64,000 nucleotides of DNA from Rhizobium sp. L43 (GTDB lineage: Bacteria; Pseudomonadota; Alphaproteobacteria; Rhizobiales; Rhizobiaceae), in the NCBI RefSeq assembly GCF_002531725.1, contig NZ_NWSQ01000014.1:150158-214157 (forward strand). The letters run 5' to 3'. Below, piece after piece: positions 50,636 to 59,226 of the stretch. The notes below the pieces were generated by a model. It worked only from the letters and a program-made list of their open reading frames with translations. It had not been told where the DNA came from and searched no databases. Position numbers and translations under genes: made by a program. Positions within the stretch are counted from its first letter, which is position 1. Every line of letters begins with the position of its first letter.

Positions 50636-51079
50636 ATGGAGGGGAATGCCTTTTCCGCTTTCGCGATCACGGCGCTTCGCCTCGCCGGCCATCTGACGGC
50701 CGCCGGCGACCAGCTGGCAAGACCGGCAGGACAGACAAGCGCCCGCTGGCAAGTGCTGGCCGCAGCAAGGCGCGGCGACATGTCGGTGGCGCAGATCGCC
50801 CGCGCCCTCGGCCTCGCCCGCCAGGGGGTACAGCGGCTTGCCGATGTGCTGGAGGGCGAAGGGCTGATCGAATATGCCGATAACCCGCAGCACCAGCGGG
50901 CCAAGCTGGTGCGGCTGACGGCGGAGGGGGCCGCGCGGCTTGACGTCATCGAGGTGGCGCAGGCCGGATGGGCCGATGGGCTCGGTGCTGCGTTCACCTC
51001 GGCCGAACTCGATGCGGCGCGGGTGGTGATGGCGCGGGTGATGGAGATGCTGGAGGGTGGCGAGACGGGTGGAGGTTGA
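50636..51079 (+). CDS. MarR-family transcriptional regulator
   Basis: The ATG at 50636 (MEGNAFSAFAITALRLAGHL, 147 residues) is preferred; an ATG at 50579 is in frame but would place an operator-like palindrome inside the gene. The winged helix is visible at about 50-105 (SVAQIARALGLARQGVQRLA, then a short wing with NPQHQRAKLVRLT). Two palindromes in the shared promoter region suggest that it represses itself and the divergent GFA gene. The inducing ligand is unknown. Confidence 0.85.
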   Translation: MEGNAFSAFAITALRLAGHLTAAGDQLARPAGQTSARWQVLAAARRGDMSVAQIARALGLARQGVQRLADVLEGEGLIEYADNPQHQRAKLVRLTAEGAARLDVIEVAQAGWADGLGAAFTSAELDAARVVMARVMEMLEGGETGGG

Positions 51080-51168
51080 GCGGTTTAGCTGTCTTGCGGG
51101 ACTTGTTGTCGCCAGCGACGAATTCAGTTTGGTGATGCGAAAGATTCTTTAAAGTTCTGCCGTGGCCG

Positions 51169-51337
51169 CCCCCTCTGCCCTGCCGGGCATCTCCCCCACA
51201 GGTGGGGAGATCACAAGTGGCTTGAACTTCCTGCTTGTCTACCGTTTCGCCGTGCTGGACGCTCATTGTTTGGGGAAGCCGGTGCGCCCAGCCAATCTCC
51301 CCACCTGTGGGGGAGATGCCCGGCAGGGCAGAGGGGG
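51169..51337. repeat. 43-base perfect inverted repeat element
   Basis: The left arm (51169-51211) and right arm (51295-51337) are exact reverse complements over 43 bases, separated by 83 bases. The arms contain CTGCCCTGCCGGGCATCTCC and CACAGGTGGGGAGAT. The flank TGCCGTGGCCGCC before the left arm recurs near 52.0 kb. It has no transposase and looks like a non-autonomous palindromic element. The rest of the 51080-51511 gap shows no gene. Confidence 0.8.
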
Positions 51338-51483
51338 GTATCGCGGACGCATTGCTTAGGAAAGGGCACAGCATCAACCACCCAGAAACAAAAAAAGGCC
51401 GGGCTAACCCGACCTTCCCTGCCATCTCAACGAACCGTGCCAGTACATCCGTGGTCACGATCCGGAGATGATATTCAATGCCC

Positions 51484-51503
51484 GCGCGTCCAGAAGGACG
51501 CGC
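51484..51503 (-). terminator. Hairpin downstream of cold shock gene
   Basis: GCGCGTCC and GGACGCGC form a perfect eight-base stem with a four-base loop, nine bases after the cspA-like stop on the reverse strand. No T-run follows, so termination strength is uncertain. Confidence 0.5.
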
Positions 51504-51511
51504 TGTAAGGC

Positions 51512-51721
51512 TTAGGCCGCCTGGAGGCGGTCTGCCGACATCTTGCCGGACTTGTTGTCGCGGACGAGCTCGTAAGACAGCTTCTGGCCATCCTTGAGAT
51601 CGCGCATGCCAGCGCGTTCAACGGCGGAGATGTGGACGAAAACGTCGGCTGCGCCGTCGTCCGGCTGAATGAAGCCGAAGCCCTTGGTTGCGTTGAACCA
51701 CTTTACGGTACCAGTGCTCAT
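51512..51721 (-). CDS. Cold shock protein (CspA family)
   Basis: The 69-residue OB-fold protein MSTGTVKWFNATKGFGFIQP has both RNA-binding motifs, KGFGFI (RNP1) and VFVHIS (RNP2), and the usual length. It probably acts as an RNA chaperone. AAGGAT lies nine bases before the ATG. The paralogue number cannot be judged from this window. The upstream 300 bases may include a long 5' leader, as in many cold shock genes. Confidence 0.95.
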   Translation of the reverse strand: MSTGTVKWFNATKGFGFIQPDDGAADVFVHISAVERAGMRDLKDGQKLSYELVRDNKSGKMSADRLQAA

Positions 51722-51959
51722 GACGATATCCTTTTCGAATCGTTCATAGAAGAATGCAGCCCGGACAGATGCCCAAGCGGCGATGAAAACCGATTTTGGA
51801 GGAAGTTCGCCAGGAACGACGCAAGCGCCGTTTCAAAGTTCATCTAGCAAGATCGATGCGTGAACGTTTAATCGGGAATTGTGTCCGTGACAAGGCGTCC
51901 GCAAGGAAAAGTCGAATTAGGGTTGGCTGATCGATATCGAACAATTCTTAAATATCGTG

Positions 51960-52006
51960 CCGCGGCGCCCCTCTGCCCTGCTGGCCAGAGGGGGGCGGCC
52001 ACGGCA
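51960..52006. repeat. Short relic of the palindromic element
   Basis: CCCCTCTG (51968-51975) and CAGAGGGG (51986-51993) form a hairpin, and the outer sequence TGCCGCGG and GGCCACGGCA is inverted. The left half resembles the flank and arm start of the 51169-51337 element, so this seems a collapsed copy in the gap between cspA and the fad operon. No gene is seen in 51722-52022. Confidence 0.55.
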
Positions 52007-52022
52007 CAATGGCAAAGACAGC

Positions 52023-54239
52023 TTATGCCGCCGCCCCCATCTTCGCATAGGGATCGAACCGTCCGTAGAACGTCTCGCCCTTGGCGGCCATGTCCCTCAA
52101 AAGCGGCGTCGGCTGGAAGTGACTTCCGTAAGCTCCGGCTAACTTTTCAGCCAGTTCCACGAAGGCCTTTGCGCCCATGCCGTCGATATAGCTCAACGCC
52201 CCTCCGGTATAGGGCGCGAAGCCGAAGCCGAGGATCGAGCCGACATCGGCCTCGCGCGGGTCGGTGACGATGCCTTCCTCGACGGTGCGGGCGGCTTCGA
52301 GCGCGATGGTAACGAGGAAGCGCTGCTTCAGGACGGTGACGTCGACTTCATCCGCCGGCTTCTGCGGGTAGAAGCTCTTGAGGTCGGGCCAGAGCGACTT
52401 CTTCGCCGGCTTCGGCGGGTAGTCGTAGAAGCCTTTGGAATTCTTGCGGCCGGAACGGCCTTCCTTTTCGACCATGCGCGAGATGAGGTCCATATGCCTG
52501 GGGTCGACGGCCTTGTCGCCGAGATCGGCGACCGTCGCCTTGAGGATCTTCAGTGAGAGGTCGATGGCGACCTCGTCGTTCAGCGCTAGGGGTCCCACAG
52601 GCATGCCGGCCATCTTGGCGGCATTCTCGATCATAACAGGCGGTACGCCCTCGATCAACATGTCGTAGCTTTCCGACATGTAGCGCAGCACGCAGCGATT
52701 GACGAAGAAGCCGCGGGTGTCGTTGACGACGATTGGCGTCTTCTTGATGGCGGCGACATAATCGAGCGCGACGGCGAGCGCCCTGTCGCCGCTTTCGCTT
52801 CCGAGGATGACTTCGGTCAGCATCATCTTCTCGACGGGCGAGAAGAAGTGGATGCCGATGAAATCGGCAGGCCGTTTCGAATTCTTCGCCAGCCCCGAGA
52901 TCGGCAGGGTCGAGGTATTGGAGGCGAAGATTGCGCCTTCCGGCAGCACGGCTTCGACAGCCTCGATGACGGCTTTCTTCACCTCGCGATCCTCGAACAC
53001 CGCCTCGATGACGAGATCTGCATTGGCGAGGGCGGCATAGTCGGCCGACGGCGTGATGCGGGAGAGCAGGGCTGCCGCCTCGTCTTGCGTAAGACGCCCC
53101 TTACCGACAGAATCCTTGACCAGGCCTTCGGAGACGGTTTTGCCCTTGGTCGCCGCTTCGATGTCGCGGTCGATCAGCGTCACCGGAATGCCGGCGGCGG
53201 CGGTGACATAGGCGATCGAGGCGCCCATGAAGCCGGCGCCGACGACACCGACATGTTTCAGCGCGGTCTTCGGGATGCCTGCCGGGCGGCGCGCACCCTT
53301 GCCGAGCTCCTGCATCGAGATGAACAGCGAGCGGATCATCGAGAAGGCTTCGCGGGTCTGCAGCACCTCGGTGAAATAACGCTGCTCGATCTTCAGGCCG
53401 GTGTCGAACGGCACCTGCAGGCCTTCATAGACACATTTCAGGATGGCAAGCGCTGCCGGGTAATTGCCCGATGTTTCCCTGCGCAGGATCGCCGGAGCGG
53501 CCGGCCAGAGCTGGGCGGAAGCCGGCGTCCAGATGCCGCCGCCCGGCGCCTTGAAGCCCTTCTCGTCCCAGGGGGCGACCGGCTTCAGGCCATCCTTGAT
53601 CATCTGCTTGGCGGCCGGGATCAGCTGATCAGGCTCCACCACCTGATGCACGAGGTTCATCGCCTTGGCGCGGGAGCCGGTCAGCGACTGGCCCGTCGTC
53701 ATCATCTGCAGCGCGTCCTGCGCGTTCGCCAGCCGCGGCACACGCTGGGTGCCGCCGGCGCCGGGGAAGATGCCGACCTTGACCTCGGGCAGCGCGATCT
53801 TGACGCTCTTGGCATTGGAGGCGACGCGGCCGTGGCAGGCGAGCGACAGTTCGAAAGCGCCGCCCATGCAGGTGCCATTGATGGCGGACACCCAGGGCTT
53901 GCCCGATGTTTCGAGCTTGCGGAACAGACCGCTCATGCGGCCGACCAGACCGAAGAGGGTCTGCACGGCCGTCTCGGGGCTCTTTGCCTTCTCCTCCTGG
54001 TAGGAACTGAACATCGACTTGATCATCGACAGATCAGCGCCGCCGGAGAAGGAGGATTTGCCCGAGGTGAAGACGACGCCCTTGACGGCGGCATCGGCGG
54101 TGGTGGCGTCGATGATGGCGTCGAGTTCAGCCATCACCTCGGCGGTGAAGACGTTCATCGATTTGCCCGGCATGTCCCAGGTGACGAGAGCGATGCCGTC
54201 GGCGTCGGTTTCGAGCGTGAAATTGGTGTAGGTGCTCAT
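52023..54239 (-). CDS. Bifunctional enoyl-CoA hydratase/3-hydroxyacyl-CoA dehydrogenase (FadJ-like)
   Basis: The start MSTYTNFTLETDADGIALVT (738 residues) has GAGAGGAA upstream. The N-terminal crotonase domain (1-190) contains INGTCMGGAFELSLACHG and LPEVKVGIFPGAGGTQRVPR with the catalytic glutamates. The NAD-binding domain begins HVGVVGAGFMGASIAYVTAA (about 335), and the dehydrogenase active-site region is in GIHFFSPVEKMMLTEVI. It carries out two successive steps of beta-oxidation. It is the last gene of the acyl-CoA dehydrogenase-thiolase-FadJ operon. Confidence 0.93.
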   Translation of the reverse strand: MSTYTNFTLETDADGIALVTWDMPGKSMNVFTAEVMAELDAIIDATTADAAVKGVVFTSGKSSFSGGADLSMIKSMFSSYQEEKAKSPETAVQTLFGLVGRMSGLFRKLETSGKPWVSAINGTCMGGAFELSLACHGRVASNAKSVKIALPEVKVGIFPGAGGTQRVPRLANAQDALQMMTTGQSLTGSRAKAMNLVHQVVEPDQLIPAAKQMIKDGLKPVAPWDEKGFKAPGGGIWTPASAQLWPAAPAILRRETSGNYPAALAILKCVYEGLQVPFDTGLKIEQRYFTEVLQTREAFSMIRSLFISMQELGKGARRPAGIPKTALKHVGVVGAGFMGASIAYVTAAAGIPVTLIDRDIEAATKGKTVSEGLVKDSVGKGRLTQDEAAALLSRITPSADYAALANADLVIEAVFEDREVKKAVIEAVEAVLPEGAIFASNTSTLPISGLAKNSKRPADFIGIHFFSPVEKMMLTEVILGSESGDRALAVALDYVAAIKKTPIVVNDTRGFFVNRCVLRYMSESYDMLIEGVPPVMIENAAKMAGMPVGPLALNDEVAIDLSLKILKATVADLGDKAVDPRHMDLISRMVEKEGRSGRKNSKGFYDYPPKPAKKSLWPDLKSFYPQKPADEVDVTVLKQRFLVTIALEAARTVEEGIVTDPREADVGSILGFGFAPYTGGALSYIDGMGAKAFVELAEKLAGAYGSHFQPTPLLRDMAAKGETFYGRFDPYAKMGAAA

Positions 54240-54274
54240 CTTGGGAATTCCTCTCCCTGAATTCTTTGGCGGTG

Positions 54275-54302
54275 AAGCCCCTCCCCGCAAGGGAGAGGGC
54301 TT
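54275..54302. repeat. Palindrome between thiolase and FadJ-like genes
   Basis: AAGCCCCTCCC and GGGAGAGGGCTT are inverted with a five-base loop and one bulge. It lies eight bases after the thiolase stop, inside the operon, and may adjust downstream expression. The same sequence class occurs at 55578-55614. Confidence 0.5.
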
Positions 54303-54310
54303 GGATCGCA

Positions 54311-55519
54311 TCAAACGCGTTCGATAACCGTTGCCGTGCCCATGCCGGCGCCGATGCAGAGCGTCACCAGCGCGGTGTTGAGGTCGCGGCGTTCAAGCTC
54401 GTCCAGCACCGTGCCGAGGATCATCGCTCCGGTGGCGCCGAGCGGATGGCCCATGGCGATGGCGCCGCCATTGACGTTGATCCTGCCGTGGTCGATGTCG
54501 AAAGCCTGCATGTAACGCAGCACCACGGCGGCGAAAGCTTCGTTCAGTTCGAAGAGGTCGATGTCGGCAAGGCTCATGCCCGTGCGCTTCAACAGTTTCT
54601 CGGTGACGTCGACAGGCCCGGTCAGCATCAGGGCCGGATCGGAGCCGATATTGGCGAAAGCCTTGATGCGGGCGCGCGGCTTCTTGCCCATGCTCTCACC
54701 GCCGGCTTTGGAGCCGAGCAGGACGACACCGGCGCCATCGACGATGCCGGAGGAATTGCCGGCATGATGGACATAGTTGATGCGCTCGATCTCCGGATGG
54801 GCCTGGATGCCGACGGCCTCGAAGCCGCCCATCTCGCCGGGCATCTGGAAGGACGGATTGAGGGAGGCGAGCGCCTGCATATCCGTGCCGGGGCGCATAT
54901 GCTCGTCCTTATCAAGGATCGTCAGGCCGTTCTGGTCCTTGACCGGGACGACCGACTTGTCGAACCAGCCCTTTTCCCAGGCATGGGCGGCACGCTTCTG
55001 GCTCTCGACCGCATAAGCGTCGACATCGGTTCTGCTGAAGCCGTATTTGGTGGCGATCAGATCGGCCGAGACGCCCTGCGGCATGAAATAGGCCGGGAAA
55101 TTTACCGAAGGGTCCATGAACCAGGCGCCGCCAGACATGCCGAGACCGACGCGGGACATGCTTTCGACGCCGCCAGCGATGACGATGTCGTCGGCGCCCT
55201 GGGCGATCTTGCCGGCGGCGAAATTGACGGCATCGAGGCCGGAGGCGCAGAAGCGGGAGATCTGCATGCCGGGCGCCCGGGTGGAATAACCGGCTTCGAA
55301 GGCGGCGGCCTTGGGGATGACGGCGCCGGCATCCATGACCGGATCGACGCAGCCCATGATGATGTCGTCGACGGTGCCTGTGTCCAGCCCGTTGCGGTCG
55401 CGGATCGCTTCCAACGTCTTGGCCGCGAGGCGGACGGAAGGCACCTCATGCAGGGCGCCGTCCTTCTTGCCGCGGCCGCGCGGCGTGCGGGCGTGATCGT
55501 AAATGAAAACCTCGGTCAT
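54311..55519 (-). CDS. Acetyl-CoA C-acyltransferase (thiolase)
   Basis: The 402-residue thiolase has the nucleophilic cysteine in SRFCASGLDAVN (about 90), a GGVESMSRVGLGM segment (about 115), the NVNGGAIAMGHPLGATGAM motif with catalytic His (about 350) and the second Cys in VTLCIGAGMGTA (about 385). It cleaves 3-ketoacyl-CoA at the end of beta-oxidation. It is the middle gene of the operon; its gene order with acyl-CoA dehydrogenase and FadJ matches catabolic fad clusters. Confidence 0.94.
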   Translation of the reverse strand: MTEVFIYDHARTPRGRGKKDGALHEVPSVRLAAKTLEAIRDRNGLDTGTVDDIIMGCVDPVMDAGAVIPKAAAFEAGYSTRAPGMQISRFCASGLDAVNFAAGKIAQGADDIVIAGGVESMSRVGLGMSGGAWFMDPSVNFPAYFMPQGVSADLIATKYGFSRTDVDAYAVESQKRAAHAWEKGWFDKSVVPVKDQNGLTILDKDEHMRPGTDMQALASLNPSFQMPGEMGGFEAVGIQAHPEIERINYVHHAGNSSGIVDGAGVVLLGSKAGGESMGKKPRARIKAFANIGSDPALMLTGPVDVTEKLLKRTGMSLADIDLFELNEAFAAVVLRYMQAFDIDHGRINVNGGAIAMGHPLGATGAMILGTVLDELERRDLNTALVTLCIGAGMGTATVIERV

Positions 55520-55577
55520 TTCCTCGTCTCCCTGGCGGCAATCTATCCTGCCTCAAATCTTGGAAGGAGGGGAAAGG

Positions 55578-55614
55578 CCCCCTCCCCAACCCTCTCCCCA
55601 CAAGGGGGAGGGAG
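55578..55614. repeat. C/G-rich palindromic repeat between acyl-CoA dehydrogenase and thiolase
   Basis: CCCTCTCCCC and GGGGGAGGG-type sequence surround ACAA. It sits eight bases after the acyl-CoA dehydrogenase stop. It resembles short palindromes common in rhizobial intergenic DNA. Confidence 0.45.
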
Positions 55615-55621
55615 AACCGGC

Positions 55622-57418
55622 TCAAAACGCTTCGGCGGCCAATTCCATCATCGTGTCGGCGCCGGCCTCGATGCGGGCCTTGCGCAGCGTGGTTTCCGGC
55701 ATGATCCGCTCCATGAAGAATTTCGCCGTGATCAGCTTGTTCTTCAGGTAATCCTCGCGGGCGGCATCGCCCGATGCAAGGCCATCCTCGGCGGCTTTGG
55801 CCATCTTCGCCCACATATAGCCGAGAACGACCAGGCCGAAGAGGTGCATGTAGTCGGTCGAGCCGGCGCCGGCATTGTCGGGCTTGGCCATGGCGTTCTG
55901 CATGAACCACATGGTCGCGGCCTGGACGTCGTTCAAGCCCTTCTTCAGATGCTTGGTGAAGAAGGAGAGCTTTTCGTTGCCGCGGTTCTCCTCGCAGAAA
56001 TCGCCGATCTCCTTGAAGAGCGCCATGGCGGCGCGGCCGCCGTTGAGGGCGAGCTTGCGGCCGACGAGATCGAGCGCCTGGATGCCGTTGGCGCCCTCAT
56101 AAATCATGGCGATGCGGGCATCGCGCACATACTGGCTCATGCCGTGTTCTTCGATATAGCCGTGGCCGCCGAAGACCTGCTGGGCCATGACGGCATGATC
56201 GAAGCCCTTGTCGGTCATCACGCCCTTGAGGATCGGGGTGACGAGGCCGAGAATATCGTCGGCCGTCTGTCGCTCCTTCTCGTCGGTGGAGCGGTGGGCG
56301 ATATCGGATTTCAGCGCCGTCCAGAGCAGGAAGGCGCGGCCGGCCTCGTTGAAGGCGCGGATGGTCATCAGCGAGCGACGAATATCCGGATGGACGATGA
56401 TCGGATCGGCCTTCTTATCCGGCGCCTTGGGGCCGGACAGCGAACGGCCCTGGATGCGGTCGCGGGCGTAGCTGGCGGCATTCTGATAGGCGATCTCGGA
56501 AATGGCGATGCCCTGCAGGCCAACCATCAGGCGAGCCTCGTTCATCATCACGAACATCGCGTTGAGGCCGCGGTTTTCGGCGCCGATCAGGAAACCGGTC
56601 GCCTCGTCGTAGTTCATCACGCAGGTGGCGTTGGCGTGGATGCCCATCTTGTGCTCGATCGCGCCGCAGGAGACGGCATTACGGGCGCCGAGCGCGCCGT
56701 CCTGGCCGACGAGGAATTTCGGAACGATGAACAGCGAAATGCCCTTGGTGCCCTCCGGCGCACCCTCGATGCGGGCGAGCACCAGATGAACGATATTGTC
56801 GGCCAGGTCGTGCTCGCCGGCGGAGATGAAGATCTTCTGGCCGGAGATCTTGTAGCTTCCGTCGGCCTGCGGCACCGCCTTGGTGCGCAGCATGCCGAGA
56901 TCGGTGCCGCAATGCGGCTCGGTGAGGTTCATGGTGCCGGACCAGGAGCCGTCGACCATCTTCGGCAGATAGGTGCTCTTCTGCTCGTCGGTGCCGTGGA
57001 CGAGGATGGCGGCAATCGCGCCTTGCGTCAGGCCGGGATACATCATCAGCGACATGTTGGCGGCGGAGGTATATTCGCCGACGGCGGTATGCAGCGTATA
57101 GGGAAGCCCCTGCCCGCCGAATTCCTCCGGCACCGCAAGGCCGATCCAGCCGCCGTCGCGATATGCCTTGTAGGCTTCCTTGAAGCCCTTGGGGGTCGAG
57201 ACGCTGGCATCGTCGTGGCGCGTGCAGCCTTCCTGGTCGCCGGAATAATTCAGCGGGAAGAGCGCTTCCTCGGCAACCTTGGCCGCCTCGCCGAGGATCG
57301 CTTCGATCAGATCGGGCGTCGCATCGGCAAAACCGGGAAGATTGTTGTAGCGTTCGAGGCCCAGCACGTCGTTCAGGACGAAGAGCGTATCGTTCACCGG
57401 GGCCTTGTAGACTGGCAT
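55622..57418 (-). CDS. Acyl-CoA dehydrogenase with C-terminal extension
   Basis: The start MPVYKAPVNDTLFVLNDVLG (598 residues) has GGGAGGAATT upstream. The typical acyl-CoA dehydrogenase strings are AVPEEFGGQGLPY (about 98), the FAD-contacting MNLTEPHCGTDLGMLRTKA (about 165), and GGHGYIEEHGMSQYVRDARI (about 430) with IYEGANGIQALDLVGRK. At about 600 residues it belongs to the long branch that includes DmdC-type dehydrogenases of methylthiopropionyl-CoA and FadE-like enzymes. It heads the beta-oxidation operon, downstream of a perfect palindrome. Confidence 0.93.
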   Translation of the reverse strand: MPVYKAPVNDTLFVLNDVLGLERYNNLPGFADATPDLIEAILGEAAKVAEEALFPLNYSGDQEGCTRHDDASVSTPKGFKEAYKAYRDGGWIGLAVPEEFGGQGLPYTLHTAVGEYTSAANMSLMMYPGLTQGAIAAILVHGTDEQKSTYLPKMVDGSWSGTMNLTEPHCGTDLGMLRTKAVPQADGSYKISGQKIFISAGEHDLADNIVHLVLARIEGAPEGTKGISLFIVPKFLVGQDGALGARNAVSCGAIEHKMGIHANATCVMNYDEATGFLIGAENRGLNAMFVMMNEARLMVGLQGIAISEIAYQNAASYARDRIQGRSLSGPKAPDKKADPIIVHPDIRRSLMTIRAFNEAGRAFLLWTALKSDIAHRSTDEKERQTADDILGLVTPILKGVMTDKGFDHAVMAQQVFGGHGYIEEHGMSQYVRDARIAMIYEGANGIQALDLVGRKLALNGGRAAMALFKEIGDFCEENRGNEKLSFFTKHLKKGLNDVQAATMWFMQNAMAKPDNAGAGSTDYMHLFGLVVLGYMWAKMAKAAEDGLASGDAAREDYLKNKLITAKFFMERIMPETTLRKARIEAGADTMMELAAEAF

Positions 57419-57482
57419 CTTGCGAATTCCTCCCATTCGATTGACCGGATCGCGCCGGCCTCGGGCACTGTCTTACAAAATA

Positions 57483-57504
57483 TTGACGTTTGCGTAAACG
57501 TCAA
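57483..57504. promoter_or_regulatory. Perfect palindrome upstream of the beta-oxidation operon (LiuR-type operator candidate)
   Basis: TTGACGTTT (57483-57491) and AAACGTCAA (57496-57504) are exact inverted arms around GCGT. It lies 65 bases before the acyl-CoA dehydrogenase start. The pattern resembles the motif known for the MerR-family regulator LiuR, which controls branched-chain amino acid and fatty acid degradation in proteobacteria. No LiuR gene is in the window. Confidence 0.65.
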
Positions 57505-57679
57505 AATCTGCAGGCCGGCCCGCTTTTTGCGAAAAAATTTCAACCGGCGAATCTGCCGGTGATGAAGCCCCCGAAAGGCACGAGACGTCATCTCCCCTTC
57601 CTTGTCCATCCGGGAATGGCGTATAAGCGGAAGCGTCGTTCAACCCGCCATTCGGGAATGCCAAAGGAGGATCGCCGGG

Positions 57680-58369
57680 ATGATCAGTTTCGAGGCGATA
57701 AGGCAGCGGGCGGAGCAACGGAAAGGCGGCGCGGCGGCACTGCAGGCATTGCTGGAGAAACACCGGCCGGATCACGACCGGCTGCGCGCTATGCCTGACG
57801 ATCGCATTCTGGCGGATATGACAAGGCGCATCTTCTATAGCGGCTTCGTCCAGAAGGTGATCGATGCGAAATGGCCGGGTTTCGAGGCTGCCTTTGCCGG
57901 TTTCGATCCGGCGGCGCTGAATATCGCCCCGGACGATTATTGGCACGATCTGACGTCGGACGAACGGATTATCCGCAACGGCGCCAAGATCATGTCGGTT
58001 CGCGCCAATGCCGCCTTCACCCGGGAGCTGGCGAAGGAATACGGCAGCGCCGGCGTCTTCTTCGCCGATTGGCCGCGGGAGGACCAGATCGGCCTTCTCG
58101 AGCTGTTGAGCAAACGCGGCAGCCGGCTCGGCGGCATGACCGGGCAATATTTCCTGCGCGGCATCGGCCGCGACAGCTTCGTCGCCACGATGGATGTGCT
58201 CGCCTGCCTCAAATCGGCCGGCGTGCCGCTCTCCTCCTCCGGCACGGCGAAGAAGGACCAGACGCTGATCCAAGAGGCCTTCAACGATTGGGCCGAGGAG
58301 ACCGGCCTTTCCTTCATCCATCTGTCGCGCATCAGCGCCTATTCGATCGATGCGGCGCAACCGCACTGA
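57680..58369 (+). CDS. DNA-3-methyladenine glycosylase I-like protein
   Basis: The start MISFEAIRQRAEQRKGGAAA (229 residues) has AAAGGAGG upstream; a longer frame is rejected. The protein has the helix-hairpin pattern of the Tag-like superfamily: DRILADMTRRIFYSGFVQKV, IRNGAKIMSVRANA and GRLGG-like GSRLGGMTGQYFLRGIG. Tag removes 3-methyladenine from DNA; this branch lacks several Tag residues such as the four zinc ligands, so its activity may differ. It is divergent from the fad operon. Confidence 0.7.
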   Translation: MISFEAIRQRAEQRKGGAAALQALLEKHRPDHDRLRAMPDDRILADMTRRIFYSGFVQKVIDAKWPGFEAAFAGFDPAALNIAPDDYWHDLTSDERIIRNGAKIMSVRANAAFTRELAKEYGSAGVFFADWPREDQIGLLELLSKRGSRLGGMTGQYFLRGIGRDSFVATMDVLACLKSAGVPLSSSGTAKKDQTLIQEAFNDWAEETGLSFIHLSRISAYSIDAAQPH

Positions 58370-58440
58370 AATTCGTCCGGACGGTAGCGCGAGCTCTCCG
58401 GGCTTCCTACGTCTGTGCGACGATCCATCGAGGACAAGAT

Positions 58441-59142
58441 ATGACCGACTTTCCCTATGGCAGCGCGCTGATCGTCGGCGCCGGTTCCGGCATCAGCGCA
58501 TCGCTGGCCCGGCACTTGTCGGCGCTCGGCGTCAAGGTCGGGCTCGCCGCCCGCAATATCGACAAGCTTCGGGGGCTCTGCGACGAAACCGGCGCCAGCG
58601 CCTTTCACGCCGACGTCTCGCAGCCGGCAAGCGTCGCGGCGCTGTTCGACGAGGCGGCCTCTGCCATCGGCGGGCCCGAGGTGGTGATCTTCAATGCCGG
58701 CGCCCGCGTGCGCGGCCCGCTCGCCGAACTTGATCCCGCCGAGGTGGAAAAGGCGATCGCGACCACCGCCTTCGGCGGCTTTCTGGTGGCGCAGCAGGCG
58801 GCGCAGCGCATGATCCCGCCCGGCCACGGCGCCATCCTCTTCACCGGCGCGTCGGCAAGCGTCAAGGGCTTTGCGCAATCGGCGCCCTTCGCAATGGGCA
58901 AGTTCGCGCTGCGCGGCCTTGCCCAGAGTGCGGCGCGCGAACTCGGGCCGATGGGCATCCATGTCGCGCATTTCGTCATCGACGGCGGGGTGCGCTCGCA
59001 GACCCGGCCCGACAGGGAAGAGAAGCCGGATGGCACGCTGCTGCCGGATGCGATCGCCCAGACCTATATCGACGTGCTGCGCCAGCACCGCAGCGCATGG
59101 TCGCTGGAGGTGGAAGTCCGGCCGTGGACGGAGAGCTTCTGA
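58441..59142 (+). CDS. SDR-family oxidoreductase with atypical active site
   Basis: The 233-residue SDR starts MTDFPYGSALIVGAGSGIS, with a Rossmann motif at about 12-19 and FNAGARVRGPL near 86. The usual YxxxK active site is changed: the matching helix reads APFAMGKFALRGLAQ, where Phe stands in place of Tyr. Other SDRs of this type are known in proteobacteria. GAGGACAAG precedes the ATG. It follows the Tag-like gene by 71 bases. Activity as a dehydrogenase is therefore uncertain. Confidence 0.78.
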   Translation: MTDFPYGSALIVGAGSGISASLARHLSALGVKVGLAARNIDKLRGLCDETGASAFHADVSQPASVAALFDEAASAIGGPEVVIFNAGARVRGPLAELDPAEVEKAIATTAFGGFLVAQQAAQRMIPPGHGAILFTGASASVKGFAQSAPFAMGKFALRGLAQSAARELGPMGIHVAHFVIDGGVRSQTRPDREEKPDGTLLPDAIAQTYIDVLRQHRSAWSLEVEVRPWTESF

Positions 59143-59226
59143 GCTCCGCGACAGATTGACAAGGCAACTTTCGCGACAGCGTCAAACGGACTATGTTCCG
59201 TCCTCTGAGTTGGCTGGGAGGAACCG

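Noticed and set aside
54266..57562. Forward-strand open frame of more than 1000 codons opposite the thiolase and acyl-CoA dehydrogenase genes
   Set aside because: It is the antisense of genes with clear catalytic motifs, has no start context and gives a His/Asp/Gly-rich product typical of a shadow frame in high-GC coding DNA.
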